Origin: Ascochyta rabiei
Taxonomy: Eukaryota > Ascomycota > Dothideomycetes > Pleosporales > Didymellaceae
DNA length: 64,000 bases
Direction of reading: 5' to 3'
NCBI RefSeq assembly: GCF_004011695.2
Contig: NC_082414.1
Location: forward strand, 558,001 to 622,000
The position numbers and the translations under genes were made by a program. Position 1 is the stretch's first letter; every line of letters starts with the position of its first letter. The notes beneath the pieces are model-generated. The model was not told the DNA's origin and searched no databases. It was given only the letters and a program-made list of their open reading frames with translations. This document shows, one piece after another, positions 31,844-45,916 of the stretch.

Positions 31844-33599
31844 GTAGGCTAGGTAAAAGGTTAAATAGTAGGAGTCTTAGTAGCTAGGGTAGGTTTTTAG
31901 AGGAGTTTTGCTCTTATTTTAATTAATTTAGACACTGTTTTAAGGTTAGATACTTAGAACGCTAGAATAGAAAGGCCTTGTTTATTTATCCTGTTGTTTT
32001 CTGTGTAGTCTTAGAAGATTTCTAGAAGGTCTAGAAGGTTTAATTGTTCCTTATTTAAGGTAGCTAGGGAAGAAGCCTAGTTAACTATTATCCTAGCAAT
32101 AGATAGAGCTTCTTTTACTGTCTTAGTAATAGAAGCTTAGTTTATAGGCCTAGTAGCTATATTAAATTAGAAAGAGGGAAGCCTAGATGCTGTTAGAGTA
32201 GTAGGTCTACTAGCTAGTTGTTTAGAGAGAGTAGAGGGTAGAGGTACTGTTGTAGTTCTGTTAAATATACTAAGTTAGTATATTCCTAGAGTAGATTATA
32301 GGTGTAGTATAGATAATAAGAGTATAGATAGAGGTCTTAGGATTAGTATAGGCTAGTACATCTCTCCTAGAAGGGTTAGGGAGCTAGAGGGGCTTATTTC
32401 TATTGTCCCTGTGTTTAGAGATTAGTCTCTATTAGGTAGTAGTTCTAGTTCTATAGTCCTAGGTCCTAGGTCCTAGTCCTAGGTAGGGTTTTCCTTCTCT
32501 TTTTTAAGATAAAATAACTAAGAAATAACTAGAAGAGAGCTTGTTTTTGCACAGAAAGAGGTACCTAGTCTCTATCCGCTTTTTAGAGCTAAAAAACAAG
32601 GAAAAGGCAGTCTTAGCTTTACTATTCTTGCCTTTGTTCTATTCTTACTAGCCTAACTAGTAGACCTCTAGGAGTAGAAAGAAGGGGTTAAAAGCAGAAA
32701 GCTAAGGAAAGGCTTGTTGCTCTCTAGTAGGGATAGGATGTTTTGTTAGTTATTATGTTCTTTTTAGTAAGATCTTAGAAGATAAGATAAGATAAGATTA
32801 TTGTTGTAGAGGAGGTCTGTGCTCTGTAAATCTGAAATTTTTTGCGATAGATTAGGTTAGATAACTAGGCAGCGTGCAGTAACTAGACGCCTAGAGGCTC
32901 TAGGAAGCTTAGGATAGTATATCCTTGCTAGGTTAAGATAGGATCTAATGTTTTTTTAGTGTGTAGGGCCCTATGTTAAAATTTAGCTTTGTTATATATT
33001 ATGTTTTTACACACTTAAAGATAAGAAGTGTTACCTAGTAAGTATAATATTTCTCTGTTCTTACCTAATACTAATAGTTTCTAGGTTCTAGTTTACGCTA
33101 GTCTAGAATACGCAGCCTTTTTAGGTAACCTTACTACATAGAAGTAAGAGGTAAGAAAGGAGGAGAAGGATATTAAGTTAGTAGTAGAGGTAGTAGAGTT
33201 AAGGTAGAATACCTAGTATGTTATTATAGAGTTAGTAAAGGATCTAGTAAGTATAGTATAGGTAGTAAATACCTAGCTTAAAGAAATCTCTACTACTAAC
33301 GTAATACTACACTAGTACTATATTAGCCTAACTAAAGAAGAGATATTAGAGAGGAGGAGGATAGTAGAGTTAGTAGAGAATGTAGGGGTGTTAACTAGAA
33401 AGGTAGTTAAGCTGCAACAGAAGATAGTCTGTTAAGGCACTAGAGTTAGAAAGGTATTAGTAAAGCTAGCACCTGCTCTATAACCTAAGAAGGAGGGTAG
33501 TACTAATAAGTTAGATATATTAGCTAATAGTAACTCTCTTATAAATAATATCACAGACCTATAAGAGGGTTTCCGTATTTATATAGTAAGAAGAGTTCT

Positions 33600-33868
33600 T
33601 TCTTTTATTCTTTTTTCTTTATCTTTCTGTTGTATAACGCAGTTAGAGGCATTTTAGATTTAAAAAGATTTTCTTTATTCTTTTTTAAATAAAAATATCT
33701 TTATGCTTACTAAATTTCCTAGCCTTCTTCCTATACTTTAATATATTTGTTTAATAGCTTTAGAGGCCTAGGTTAATTAGAGTACTTATTATAGTATAAC
33801 CTTAGCTTATATAAAGCCTCTATAAAGTTCTCTATAGAATACTAGGTTAGGTCTAGGTTAACGCTAAC
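33600..33868 (-). pseudogene. Gypsy-2 polymerase tail, separated by the Gypsy-3 insertion
   Basis: The minus-strand translation reads RLYYNKYSN*PRPLKLLNKY, similar to the Tyr/Pro-rich tail that follows the integrase/chromodomain in some fungal Gypsy polyproteins. It continues the frame cut at 45917 by the Gypsy-3 insertion, which lies between the two with the duplication CTAGC. Confidence 0.5.
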
Positions 33869-33873
33869 CTAGC

Positions 33874-34381
33874 TGTTAAAGTCGTACTTTAGTTAAAGAC
33901 TATAAGCACTAATTCTATTAGTTCTTAGTAATAAGTACTAGTAGATTAGTTAGGGTTATTAACTAAGCAAAGCTTATAAAGATAGGGTGCACTAAATAGT
34001 ACAGAGTAGACTATCTAGTTTAAGCGTAGGTTAAGATTCTAAAGATAAACTTAATTAATAAGGTTAAACATAAACTATAAGGTTTATGTTCCTACTAACT
34101 ATTTACTTTAATAATAGTAGTAGTAATACAGACTAATTAGTATTAAAGATCCTCTAATTACACTAATTACTAATTACACTAATTACTAATTTTACTAATT
34201 ACCTATTATACTAATTATACTAAGCCTAATTATATTACGTAATTCTTAGCCTTATACTAAGTATAGACGCTGTTATATTTACTTATACTAAGCCTAATAA
34301 CTTATTATACTTACTATACCCTATACACTATAATTAGCTTATATCCTTTCTATATTCTATAGATTATAACACTATCCCCCT
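33874..34381 (-). repeat. 3' LTR of Gypsy-3
   Basis: Plus strand TGTTAAAGTCGTAC to TTATAACA; contains ACTAATTACTAATT repeats at about 34158-34220. Confidence 0.9.
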
Positions 34382-36340
34382 TCTATCTTAGCTTAGTCTC
34401 TTAAGCTTATTTATATAACGCAGGGCCTATTCTTAATTAGTAGGTAGTTTAGATAATGCTAAAACAACTAACTATCTTAAGTTTAGCTTGCTATTATTAT
34501 CTATACAAATTTGTTAAGTTTTTTAGTAAGATTATAGTATAAAAATATAAAATTTATATAAAGTAAAACTATATATGTAAGGTTTACCTTTAATCTAGAA
34601 CGTATAGTAAGTTTATCTACCTTAGATAATATTATAACGTAAAGGTAACTTAATCTAAGTTTACCTAGCTAATATCTAAAAAAGAGAAATTGTATATGTG
34701 TATAAAGGAGAGTTATAAAGCGCAAACTAAAGTACTTTAAATATTAGAAAAAGCTATAGAGGACTTATATGTAGCTTATATACATAAGAAGTAGTTATAA
34801 TAATAAATAGATTTATTAGACTATTATACTAAGGAGGCTATTATAGTAGAGAAGTATAGTATAGAAGAGTAGAAATAGTTAGAGGTAGGGACTATAAAGT
34901 TAACTAATCTGCCTAATAAGTTCTTAATACTGCCTAGTACCTAGAGTGCCTTTAAAGGCTATCCCTTAGAGTACTAGGAGAGTAACGTAGCACTGCCTAA
35001 TTAGTCTCTTTAAATTGCTTTAATAACTGCTAGCAGTTTATAAGGTATGTAGTTAGTTTCTATATATTTTCTAAGTTAGGGTATCCTAACTACTTAACTA
35101 GATATTTATCCTAGCTACCTTCCTTTTAATGTTGTATTATTTTTTTAACTTCCTATTAGTCTTTACTATTAGCTTAGTAATAGAAGTTCTTCTAGATAGG
35201 CGTTCTAGAGTTAGCTAGTTCTAATAGTAATATGTAGAACACTAGGTAGATCTTTATATCCTTTAGCAGATTAAGTCTATAGTTAACTAGGCTTATCTAC
35301 TTTAAAATAAAAAATGGTCTAACTTTAAAGTAGTCTAGTTTTTTTTAAGTCTTTATGTGCAAAGGGTTTTTATAGAAGAATAGACTTTATCCCTTTCTTT
35401 TAGCTAAAGTACTATTTTTCTTTTCTAGCTAACATATAAGATTACTTATTCTTAAGCCTTAATAATAGTTTCTAGTGCTTTCTTATGTACTTCTTTTAGT
35501 CTTACTACTAAGAATATTGCGGATTTAGTCTAAATTAGCGTGTCTAGACTTCTAGTTAAGAGATTTAGGTACATCCTATAATTTAGGAAGAATAGTAATT
35601 CTCCTATTACTTCTAATAGTTTATTATTGTATGTAATTTATACTATAGGTAATAGTAAAACCTAGTTATCTTACTACTAGTTACTATATATCTGTAGGTA
35701 AATATCTATAGTCTAATTTATTCTTTTAGTCTATCTATCTATCTATAGATAATAGGCTGTTAATAGCTTCTTCTTAGTACCTATAGCTACTAAGAGTATA
35801 GTCTAACAATTTTATATAAAGAGCTTATCTTAATTACTAATAATTAAATCTAGTATGCTATAATATCTTATATATTAATCTAGAAATACTTATATAAGCT
35901 ACTCTACAGTATAACTATATTAAAATAGTTTTATTTTAGTATACTTAGTAAATCTATTAACTATAATAGAGATTAAGTTGTAGTTATATCTAGTTATAGA
36001 GTCTCTTAAGACAGGTAGCTATATAATAAAGTCTATTATAATGTTTATCTATAGTGCTGTTAGTAGCTCTATTACCTATATTTCTCTATATTTTACGTGT
36101 GTACTATGTTTATTTTACTAATAGTTAATATAGTTCTTAAAGTATTTAGTAACCTTATTCTTTATATTACTAAAATTATTATATTACTTAATAAGTTCTA
36201 TTATATATGTAATTCTAGGGTGTCTATATAGTAGGTTATTATAGTAATTAGTTATAATTTTGTTCTAAAGTTCCTCTAGTACGTCTAATATAATGTGCTA
36301 TTTGTTTTTAATTTATATTATATTATTTAGTTACTATAAT

Positions 36341-36513
36341 TATTAGATAGTATAATAAATATATAATAAGATACCTTAATAATATTAATAGTTGTTCTAT
36401 GTTCCTGTTCCTCTATAGTTAGTAAGATTTAGGTTCTTTACTAGTGTGCTAAGCCTATTAGTCCCTGCTTAATTATACAGATCTAACCTTACTAGAGCTT
36501 ATTCTATCTAACA
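36341..36513 (-). repeat. 3' LTR of Copia-1
   Basis: 173 bp; flanked on the left by ATAAT. Followed inside by CACCCCTTTAG, a purine tract on the minus strand. Confidence 0.92.
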
Positions 36514-39500
36514 CACCCCTTTAGCTTAGAGACTTATTAAGCTAGTAGTTATACAAATATAAGGTCTTTAAGTTACTCTTAAATTTTCTTAAGAGGTATA
36601 GTATTTATTACCTATACTAGCTCTGTAATAGCTAGGCTAAGTTATTAAAGGAAACCCTTCTATTTACTTACTAGTAGGAGCTTTGTTATGCTGTCGACAA
36701 TTATATTTACTAACTATACAAATTCTATCTTAATTATACCCTTAGATACTTCTTATCTAATCTAATAGTTATAGATATCTACATAATAAAGTTTAGTTTA
36801 GAGATAGGAAACTTCCTCTGTTACTAAGCGTATAGTTTACTTATTATTATACTAGATAGTAATAGTACACGTATCTATTTTTATTTAGAGTTTATAGAGT
36901 AGTCTTAATATAAAGAGTACTTCTTTAGCTACTTATAAGAGAGCTAGTAGCTCTGCTTTAGTAGTTAATATAGTAACTATGTCTTACTTATTAGCTCTCT
37001 ATGTAATAAGTCTATTTAATAGTCTTATAGCGTATTCTTATAAGCTTTTGTAATCTAGAGTGTTGTCTATAAACAAAGCGTTGCTTATAATTTATAGTCC
37101 TTCTACTTCTTCTAGTTATAGGGCTTGTTATTTAGTATCTGAGAGGTATAGTAGTACTTAATCCGCAGTGTTATAGTGCTTAGGTTCTAGATTTACTAGT
37201 ACGTAAGCTAGTTATAAGGTAGTAAAAGTAATATCTAGCCTTATAGTAACTACAGCAAAAAGTAACAACCTAATCTTACGTTAATATTTATTAATTTCTA
37301 CTAGCGCTGCTAGTAGCCTAGACTCTTTCTTAGGTAAAGTTCTATTGCTGCTATAGGAGTATTGTATTAAATATCTTACCTATTAGCTAAGTAGCTAATC
37401 TTATCTAAGTATGCAGCTTATAATAGTTAGATCTTTTAATCTTCTCTTTTTTAGATAATTTCTATACTAAGAAACTACTAAAGGTTATCTCCTCTAGTAA
37501 ATTTATAACTATTTTATAAGTATCTAATTACTTCTTATACTTTACGCTTCTTGTCTCTATAGTATACAAGTATAATATTATTAATATAGAAGAAAATAAT
37601 AACTCTATCTCTAATTAGGCAGTATAGCTTATAGGGTACAATCTAGAACCCTAGTACCTTAAACGTAATAGTAAATTTTTTCTACTAGAGGAGTAGGGAG
37701 ATATAGAGACTATATAACCCCTTATTTATTTATAGAATTATTCTAGGCTTCTAGTAGCCTTAAGGCATTTTAATATAATCCTCTTAATCTATTATTGTAT
37801 AGACAAATGCGTTTATAATATTATATTATTTTAGCTCTATATTATAGTAAGCTATAATTACTATTATTATTTAAATTAATTAGCTAGTAAGCGTAGCTGT
37901 ATAAGTGTCTTATAAGGTTACGTTTTATTATTAGTTACCTCTAACTACTAGTTACGCCTTATACTTTAGTAAATAATAGTAGTTATTAAGCTTATATATA
38001 TATACCTATATATAGTTAAGAATCTATTATTCTATTAATTTAATCTTCTTCAATAGTATTTCTAACTATAATTTTATATTCTAATAACTTATAAGGCGTA
38101 CTTACTTAGCCTCTTAGAATAATTTGCCTATTAGGTAATTCTTAAGCTTAGTTTAGCAAGTTAGTAAAGGTAGAAGTTAACTGTAATAGGGCTTTAAGCC
38201 TATAGTAAGTATTCTTATTATCTTAGCCTTATCTATAACTTCTTCTCTATATTATCTAATAAAACTAGCTTATATTCCTGCTATAAAGGCTGCTACCTAG
38301 AGGATAGTTATTAAGAGTTCTTATAATATTAGGTCTAGTTATTCTCTAGTTATTAACTATATAAGTAGTGCTATAGAAGGTAGTATAGATAGAGGTGTTA
38401 GGTAATTATCCTTAATCTTCCTTCCTTAGTAGTAGCCTAGTTAGTCTACTTTGTTTTGTTCTTCTAAATGTTCTTTAGCAACATTGTCTTTATAGAAGAA
38501 TTCTGTTTCTAGTTACTAGTAGAGAGTTAGTAGCTTAATAGTCCTAATATGTATTGCTATCTCCTCTAGCGTCTTATACATTAGGCTAGCTTTTAGATCT
38601 TTAATTTCTCTATTAAATATTAACAGTTTTTTAAATATAATGTTCTAGGTACTAATTACTTTAGTAAGGAATAGTATCTATATTTAATATATGTTTAATA
38701 ATTAGTATTCTACTAGATAACTAATCTATACCTTTAGATCTAGGCGTTTAAGGCGTAACCTACCTCTATATATATTATTAGTTATTAGAAATACCTTATA
38801 GCTGTATACCTTAAGGTGTATAAGATTAGGTTTATATAATAATATTACTATTCTATTACTAAAAGTAACTTACGTAAAGAATATTTTATGTAGTGTTTTC
38901 TAATAATTTATATAGTTTAGAGTTCTATTATAGAGGTATACTACAGCTCTTATAACTTCTAGCTATAGTTTCTAGAAGAGGTTAGCGTTAAGTTGTATAG
39001 CGTAAGCTTTCTCCTTATTTACGCCTTCTAAGCGTTCTACGCCTCTATTTTATACTTATATATCTAGTATAGAAGGCTTAATAATAATTCCTTATATTAG
39101 TAACTATCTTTTAACCTCTAGCTTAAAAGTTGTTATTTTATTGTCTGCCTTAATTGTCTTTATAGATACGTTATAGTAATTTTTAAGAAATAGTATAAAT
39201 ATTAATAAGGCTTTAATAATAGATTTTGCAGTTTAGTTGTTAGTAAAGTAGAGATCCTATTATAGGCCTAAGAATTTGTTAGTAATTAATAATTAGCTCT
39301 TTTCTTTTGTTACCCCTTAAGCTTTATAGGTGTAGAAATTAATACTTAGTCTTTCTTCTAGGCTGTTATTATTTATCTGTAGGGCTTAGCTTATTTATTA
39401 CCTTAACTTTACTCTTCTACAGAAATTACACTCTACTATAGTAATACTCTTAATACGTACCCTCTAAGTTTGTTATATAAGGTGTTCTACTACTACTAGG

Positions 39501-41291
39501 CTAGAATAACCTAGTAACTTATACTATAGTGTAGTAGAGGCTCTTCATAGTCTCTTTTTAGTTTTTAATATAGTTTTATATATATAGTATAAGGTATCTT
39601 ATAATTCCTTATACTCTAGTACCTATTATCTAAACATTTTAGTAATAGTATAGATAATTTTGTTGTCTAGTCTCTATAGGGTTATTAGATTTATTTAGGT
39701 ATTCTACTATATCCCTTATTATCTTAGAAGGTAGAAAGATACTAATTTATATAGTAGGTTAGAGTAGACTGCTACGTTATGCAGTGTTATACTGTAGGTT
39801 CTAGACTAGTTTATTAAACTTAGCTTAATTAATCTATATCCCTCTATCTACACTTTTAAGTTTCTAGCCTAGATATAGTTACTAGGTATTAGTAGGTAGA
39901 AGTTGTATATATAGTTAGGGTTATTTATTATATAGTAGGTTAATCCTAAGTTAAGAATAAATAACTTCCTTAGTAGATAGCCTTTAGTATTTCTTCTGCC
40001 TAACACTATATTAAAGACAGCTTTTACGTTTATAACTCTCTAGCCCTCTAGTTATTCTTTAAGGATTTTAGGCGTTAGAGTGTGTAATTTTATTTATAAC
40101 TAGTATTCTTAAACAGGTTCTACTTTGTCTGTAAATTAGCCTCTAAAATATAGTGTCTTTCTTACGCTTAAATTATATAAGCTTATTTATTATCTTATTT
40201 AGTTTCTACTACTTAGGTGCCTTATCTAGATTAATATAATAGTAATTCTATATATTGTAACATTATCTATATATAGAGTATTTTGCTCCCCCTATAGTAG
40301 TAGGTTCTTAATCTAAAGGCTGCTTAAGTATAGTAGTTTTTCTACCTACTGTACGTTAATTACAGAGTCTACCCTAGTTGCTAGATAGCGCGCTTTTAGC
40401 CTATTAGGCGTTCCCTTTAGTACTCTAGGAGGTTTTACCCTCTTTAGTAAGAAATAATACATTACTAGCTATAAAGGCCTTATGTTTCCCTAATCTAAGA
40501 GGATAATGTATTATTATATGTTCTTAGAAGTGTTTTATTATCTCCTTTTAGTTTATACTAGTTGTAATTCTACTATTATTCTAAACATTTATAGACTATA
40601 TAGGCGTAACTTTGTTTATAGCTACTAGGAAGTCTTTTGTTATTATATTTAATTATAATAAATTAGTAACTTAATATATCTCTACCTCTATAGCTGCCTA
40701 GTTATACTTAGCTAGCTATATATCCTATTATAACGTGCTTCTTAATATCTTAAGAGCTAAGAGGTATCTGTTATAGGCTTATTCTTATTTAATTTATTTG
40801 TAAATTCTAACAGTTAATTACAGGTTAGTAATCTACTATTAGAGTAGTTTATCTAGAGGATAGTATATATATAGTAAGTGTAGTAATATAGTTAACTAGA
40901 TAAATATAATAATCTATTATATACTACTTCATTATTTCTTATACTTATATTAATTACTCTTATTCCATTTTAAGAAGTATCTTATAATATTTAAGGTCTT
41001 CCTTAAAAGCCTTCTAACCTCTAGTTAATAGTTTAGTTAGTCTTGTTAAAACTTTAATACTAGAAGCTAGCGCGTAGTCTGTAATAACAAGTATATATAT
41101 AGCTAGTAGTTTTAGTATTTCTTAGACACTAGATTTTAGATTTATCTTATCCTAAATGTTATAGACTACGTATCTAGATTGTAGTTACGTAAACTATCTA
41201 GTGTAATTAGTGTAATCTCTTAGTATTATTATAGGGTTAAAGTAGGTTAATCATACTATTTTATATTAGTTATAGTAGTAAGACTATTAAT

Positions 41292-41464
41292 TATTAGATA
41301 GTATAATAAATATGTAATAAGGTAACTTAATAATATTAATAGTTGTTCTATATTTCTGTTCCCCTATATTTAGTAAGATTTAGGTTCTTTACTAGTATGC
41401 TAAGCCTATTAGTCCCTGCTTAATTATATAGATCTAACCTTACTAGAGCTTATTCTATCTAATA
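41292..41464 (-). repeat. 5' LTR of Copia-1
   Basis: 173 bp, nearly identical to its partner; followed by ATAAT at 41465-41469. Confidence 0.92.
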
Positions 41465-44400
41465 ATAATAGTCTAAGTAACCTATTATTATTAGTTTCTA
41501 GTACTACAAACTAGTTTATTATCTCTTCTCTAGTAAGGTTATATTATCTACTAAGCGTATTAGCTCTACTATTATCTTTACCTAGCGTATATAATATCTA
41601 AAAAATATTTTTTTAAAGTATTCTAAACTAACGTACTTGTTATTAATTTAAGACCTTAGTAGTAGTAAAGTATACTAGGTTCTTATAGTTAGTATAGATA
41701 GTAAGTTCTAAGTAGCTTTCTACGTATATTTACTAATATTCTAAAGCTAATATAATTATAAGTAATTCTTTATTATGCACATTATAGCGTTCTTTAGGTT
41801 CTAAGAGCTTACGTAAGTAGTAAGTAATAGAGTACTATAGTCTATCCTTTTCTTATATAATATATACGCCTAATATAAGATCTAAGGTGTTAGTTTCTAT
41901 ATATATAAGTTTACTACAATAAAATATAATTAACATTAAAGGTGTAATATAGGCTTTCTTAAGTGCCTTAAATATATTATTCTGTTCTTATTTCTACTTA
42001 AATAGTGTGTCCTTCTACGTAAGCTTTATTAGCAGAATTATAATCTTAGAGTAGTCCTTAATAAAGTGTTAGTTAAAGTTAATAAATCCTAAGAATTCTT
42101 AGATCTGTTAAACTATTTTTAGCGTCTGTAAGGTCTTAACTACTTCTACTTTTATTAGACTAATCTTAACTCTATATTATTCTATAATATACCTTAGAAA
42201 TTTAACTTCCTCCTTATACTATTTATACTTTTTAGGTTTAAGTTATAGGTCTACCTACCTTAGGCATTCTAGTACTTCTATAATATAGTGTTTATGCTCT
42301 TCTAGTATCTTTAAGTACACTAGGATATTATCTAGGTACGCTACTATAGTTCTGTTAAGGTGTACTCTAAAGATATTGTTAATTAACTTCTAGTATATTA
42401 CTAGTGCGTTTATTAGACTAAATAGTATAACTAGGTACTTATAGAGTCTATATTACGTTCTAAATACTATTTTCTATTCTTTTCCTTTCTTTATGTATAT
42501 AAGGTTGTACGTGCCTTATAGGTCTAATACTATAAAGTACTAAGCTTCTACTAGCTAGTCCTATAACTCTATAATATTTAGAAGCAGGTAGTAGTTTCTA
42601 ATAGTAATTTTATTAAGCTTCCTAAAGTAAATGTAAGGTTGTAGTTTACTATCCTTTTTAGGAATAAATATAATTAGGTACCCTATAGGTAATTCTAATC
42701 TTCTAATAAATCTCTTCTTAAGGTTCTTCTTAATATACTTGTAAAGTACTTTAAGTTCCTTTTCTAATAAATAATATAATAGCCTAAAGTTTAGTATCTT
42801 TTCTTTCTAGAGCTTAATCTTATAATTCTAGGGTTTATACTTAGGCAGAGCTTTTACTATAAGCTCTTCTTTAAATATCTCTACGTACTATCTATATACG
42901 TTAGAGATAGTAGAAGGTATACTTCTCTTCTTCTTAACTCTTACTTGGTAATCTGTAGGGCGTTTAGTATCTATAGAGTTAACTACTCTATCTTAGTTCG
43001 TCTTATATATTAAAGAGACCTTATTAATCTTCTTCTTATCTACTAGCTACTGTATATGCTGTATAGGTATAGATATATTAGTACTATATTTACATCCTTC
43101 TAATAAAAGTCTTTCTTATACCTAGTCTATCTTTAGGTTATACTTTTATAACTAGAGAAGTCCTAATATAATATTATACGTAGCCTTTATAAAGACGTCT
43201 AGGTTAATGTCTTTATAGTGCCCCTATATCTATAGAAGTACTGCTATTACTTTAAATGTTATTAGTAGTTTATCTAGCATTAATTCTCTATTAGCTACTT
43301 AAAGTAAGTAAGGGTTCTCCTTATAATATAATCTAAGTCTAGCTTACTATAAAACTATTCTAGATATATAACTTACTTATACTCCTAAGTCTAAGAGTAC
43401 TATTAAGGCTACTCTACTTAGTTTAATAGGTAGCTTAAGAAGGTAATTATTCCTAATACTGTTAATAGATTAATCTCTAAGACTTATAGGCGCTAGCCTA
43501 AAAAAGTCTTTTCTTTACTAAATCCTTTAAATTCCTATATACTATAATACTTCTTATAATCTATATTAAGGTAGTTCTACTAGCGTATATTATAGTAACC
43601 TCTATTAACTACTAGCTATATTTGTATTATAGCCTATAGGTTATCTATTCTAGAAAAGTATACTTTTTAGTGTTTATTAATAAGATAAAGTTTATATAGG
43701 TTATTATAACACTAGTACTATTAACTATAATAAAGGCTTTATTATACTAGAAACTATTCTACACTAGGCTTCTTATTATAGTAGATTATATATTTATTCT
43801 TAGTATATACTATCTACGTAAGGTCTCTATATTTTAGGTTTTAGTAGTCTAGAATATACTGTAGTTATAGACTAATTATTAATAGTACTTCTTTCTACTT
43901 CTATATACGTTCTAGGCTAAGCTATATTTCTTACCTATACTAAAGCTAGTCTTTAGCTTCTTCTAGGTTATTAGCAAACTGTTTACTATTATTAATTTCT
44001 TTTCTAAACTAGTAAACAAGCTATTAGAGTTCTAGTATTATTTCTTTAATCTTTAGTACTCCTATAGGACTAATAAGTTCTTAATATATTTAGTAATAGG
44101 CTTCTTTATTATTACACTTTTAGCGTTGTTAAGCTATATATTCTTATTTGTATATTAGTAGAGCGCTAACTTAGTTAAACTCTTATTCTAAGGTGTCTAG
44201 TAGGTTGTCTATCTTTTGTTAGTTGTTATTAGAGTTGTACTCTATTTTTTTACCTCTTTAGGTGTTCTAGCAGGGTGTTACTATATAAATTAGAGGTATA
44301 ATATAAATGTTATTATCCTCTAGGCTAGACTCTATATCTTCTAGTAGATACCCTATATTATTAGTAAGAATTTCCTATTTACTAGTATCTATATTATTAT

Positions 44401-45381
44401 AACTATAGATAAGTACATTTAACTAGCAGTAAACCTTATTTATCTAGTAGTCTCTAGTAAAGTAGCCTAGTTTACTATAGTTGTAGTAATCCCTGCTGCC
44501 TCTATGTTAGTTACCCCCCTTAGGCTTCTTATTCTATTGCTTTAGTAGTCCCTTATTAAGGTTTAAGAGGTCTATTACTTTAGGTCTGTAGTATCTACTC
44601 TAAGTGTTACTATAGGTGCAATAACTAGTATTTAGCTAATTACAACCTTCTTACTATTCTTAATTTAAGTTATTATCCTACTAGTTCCTTAGTAGTAGTC
44701 TATTAGTAGTAATAACAGTAGTATATACTCTAGGGTAATCTTAAAGTTCTTACTAAAGCTTATAGAGTTATACGTTAATGTTAATAGTAGTATTAATAAG
44801 CTTATTAAGGGTTTCTATACTTACGCTAGTGCGCATAAGTTCTTCCTTAACCTTAGGCTTTAATTCTTATTAAAACATCATAATTAGAGTAGTATTATCC
44901 TAGTTAGTATTAGTAGTAAGCTGCTAAAACTCTACAGCGTAGTTAGCAGCTAACGTATTCTATCTAATCTTCTAAATGTTACGTTAAGCAATGTCTAGTT
45001 CATTAGAGACTCTAAAGATTAGCTTAATCTTTTCTTTAAATAGGTTAAAGTCTTTTATCTATTTATCTACGTTATCTAGAGCCTTACTAGCTTAGTACTA
45101 CTGTATAAAGGGCTTAATCTAGGTAAACACTTTACTACGCATATAGCTAGTAGTAAAGACTACTTATTTAGCCTTAGGAACCTTCTTACCTTAGAAGATA
45201 AAGAAGAGGTTCTACTATATAAGCTAGTTATTAAGCTTACTATAATCTCTATAGTAAAGGTTAAGCTTATTAACGTTTATAGTGCTAGTAGTAACAGTTA
45301 CATCTATATTAATGTTACTAGACGTAGAGTTACTAGGGGTAGAACAGGATCTAATAGTACTTATCTTAGGGGTGTTTAAAA

Positions 45382-45911
45382 TATTAAAGTTATACTTTAG
45401 TTAAAGACTATAAGCACTAATTTTATTAGTTCTTAGGGATAAGTACTAGTAGATTAGTTAGAGTTATTAACTAAGTAAAGCTTGTAAAGATAGGGTGCAC
45501 TAAATAGTACAGAGTAGACTATCTAGTTTAAGCGCAGGTTAAGATTCTAAAGATAAACTTAATTAATAAGGTTAAACACATACTATAAGGGTTGTGTTCC
45601 TACTAACTATCTACTTTAATAATAGTAGTAGTAATATAGACTAATTAGTGTTAAGAATCCTCTAATTACACTAATTACTAATTATACTAATTACTAATTA
45701 CACTAATTACTAATTGTACTAATTACTAATTATACTAATTACTAATTGTACTAATTATACTAAGCCTAATTATATTACGTAATTCTTAGCCTCTTACTAA
45801 GTGTAGACGCTGTTATATTTACTTACGCTAAGCCTAATAACTTATTATACTTACTATACTCTACATACTATAATTAGCTTATATTCTTTCTATATTCTAT
45901 AGATTAATATA
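45382..45911 (-). repeat. 5' LTR of Gypsy-3
   Basis: 530 bp; starts TATTAAAGTTATAC on the plus strand. It has an expanded run of ACTAATTACTAATT units at about 45665-45755. Followed by CTAGC. Confidence 0.9.
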
Positions 45912-45916
45912 CTAGC

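Larger units (their letters stand above)
26850..32800 (-). pseudogene. Tad1-like LINE remnant, split by a TRIM
   Basis: Minus-strand translation with many stops gives, in 5' to 3' order: an endonuclease-like part with LLEDFNTYYS (about 29.9 kb); a reverse transcriptase with PLTKEELEHAYS, VFLDIKGAFNYV (about 28.5 kb), SPILPILFLIYI, and FLNNLAI in place of FxDD (about 28.25 kb); and an RNase H part with YTDTSS, YNRELEGIIRG and VFIDN (about 27.1-27.35 kb). A C-terminal zinc-knuckle-like region follows near 26.7 kb. This order (endonuclease, RT, RNase H) is that of Tad1/Ingi-type non-LTR elements of fungi. The exact ends, the poly-A or simple-repeat tail and the target duplication were not found. 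The first ORF is poorly defined beyond 31.85 kb. Confidence 0.82.
36341..41464 (-). mobile_element. Ty1/Copia element nested in Gypsy-3 (Copia-1)
   Basis: LTRs 36341-36513 and 41292-41464 are each 173 bp (TATTAGATAG to CTATCTAACA/CTATCTAATA). The target duplication ATAAT is at 36336-36340 and 41465-41469. Minus-strand translation gives Copia reverse transcriptase: EDYIKMP*GY*KPRIIL at about 37.8 kb, then IFFYINNIILVYYRDKK at about 37545-37600, where the active site YVDD reads YINN. The total length, 5124 bp, is the usual Copia size. It separates the RNase H and integrase parts of Gypsy-3. Confidence 0.93.
33874..45911 (-). mobile_element. Ty3/Gypsy chromodomain element split by a Copia element (Gypsy-3)
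   Basis: LTRs are 33874-34381 (508 bp) and 45382-45911 (530 bp). They differ mainly in the number of short ACTAATTACTAATT-type units. Target duplication CTAGC is at 33869-33873 and 45912-45916. A minus-strand purine tract (GAAGGGGGATAG) lies next to the left LTR, so the sense is minus. Reverse transcriptase with YLDNILVYLK is at about 42313-42345; a chromodomain-like tail is near 35.0-35.2 kb. Without the nested Copia element it is about 6.9 kb. The LTRs and polymerase match the plus-strand element at 49456-58079, so both are one family. Confidence 0.92.

Noticed and set aside
33120..33570. Plus-strand protein-like stretch near the LINE 5' side
   Set aside because: Both strands give equally plausible translations when stops are ignored, so strand and coding status cannot be decided by eye.
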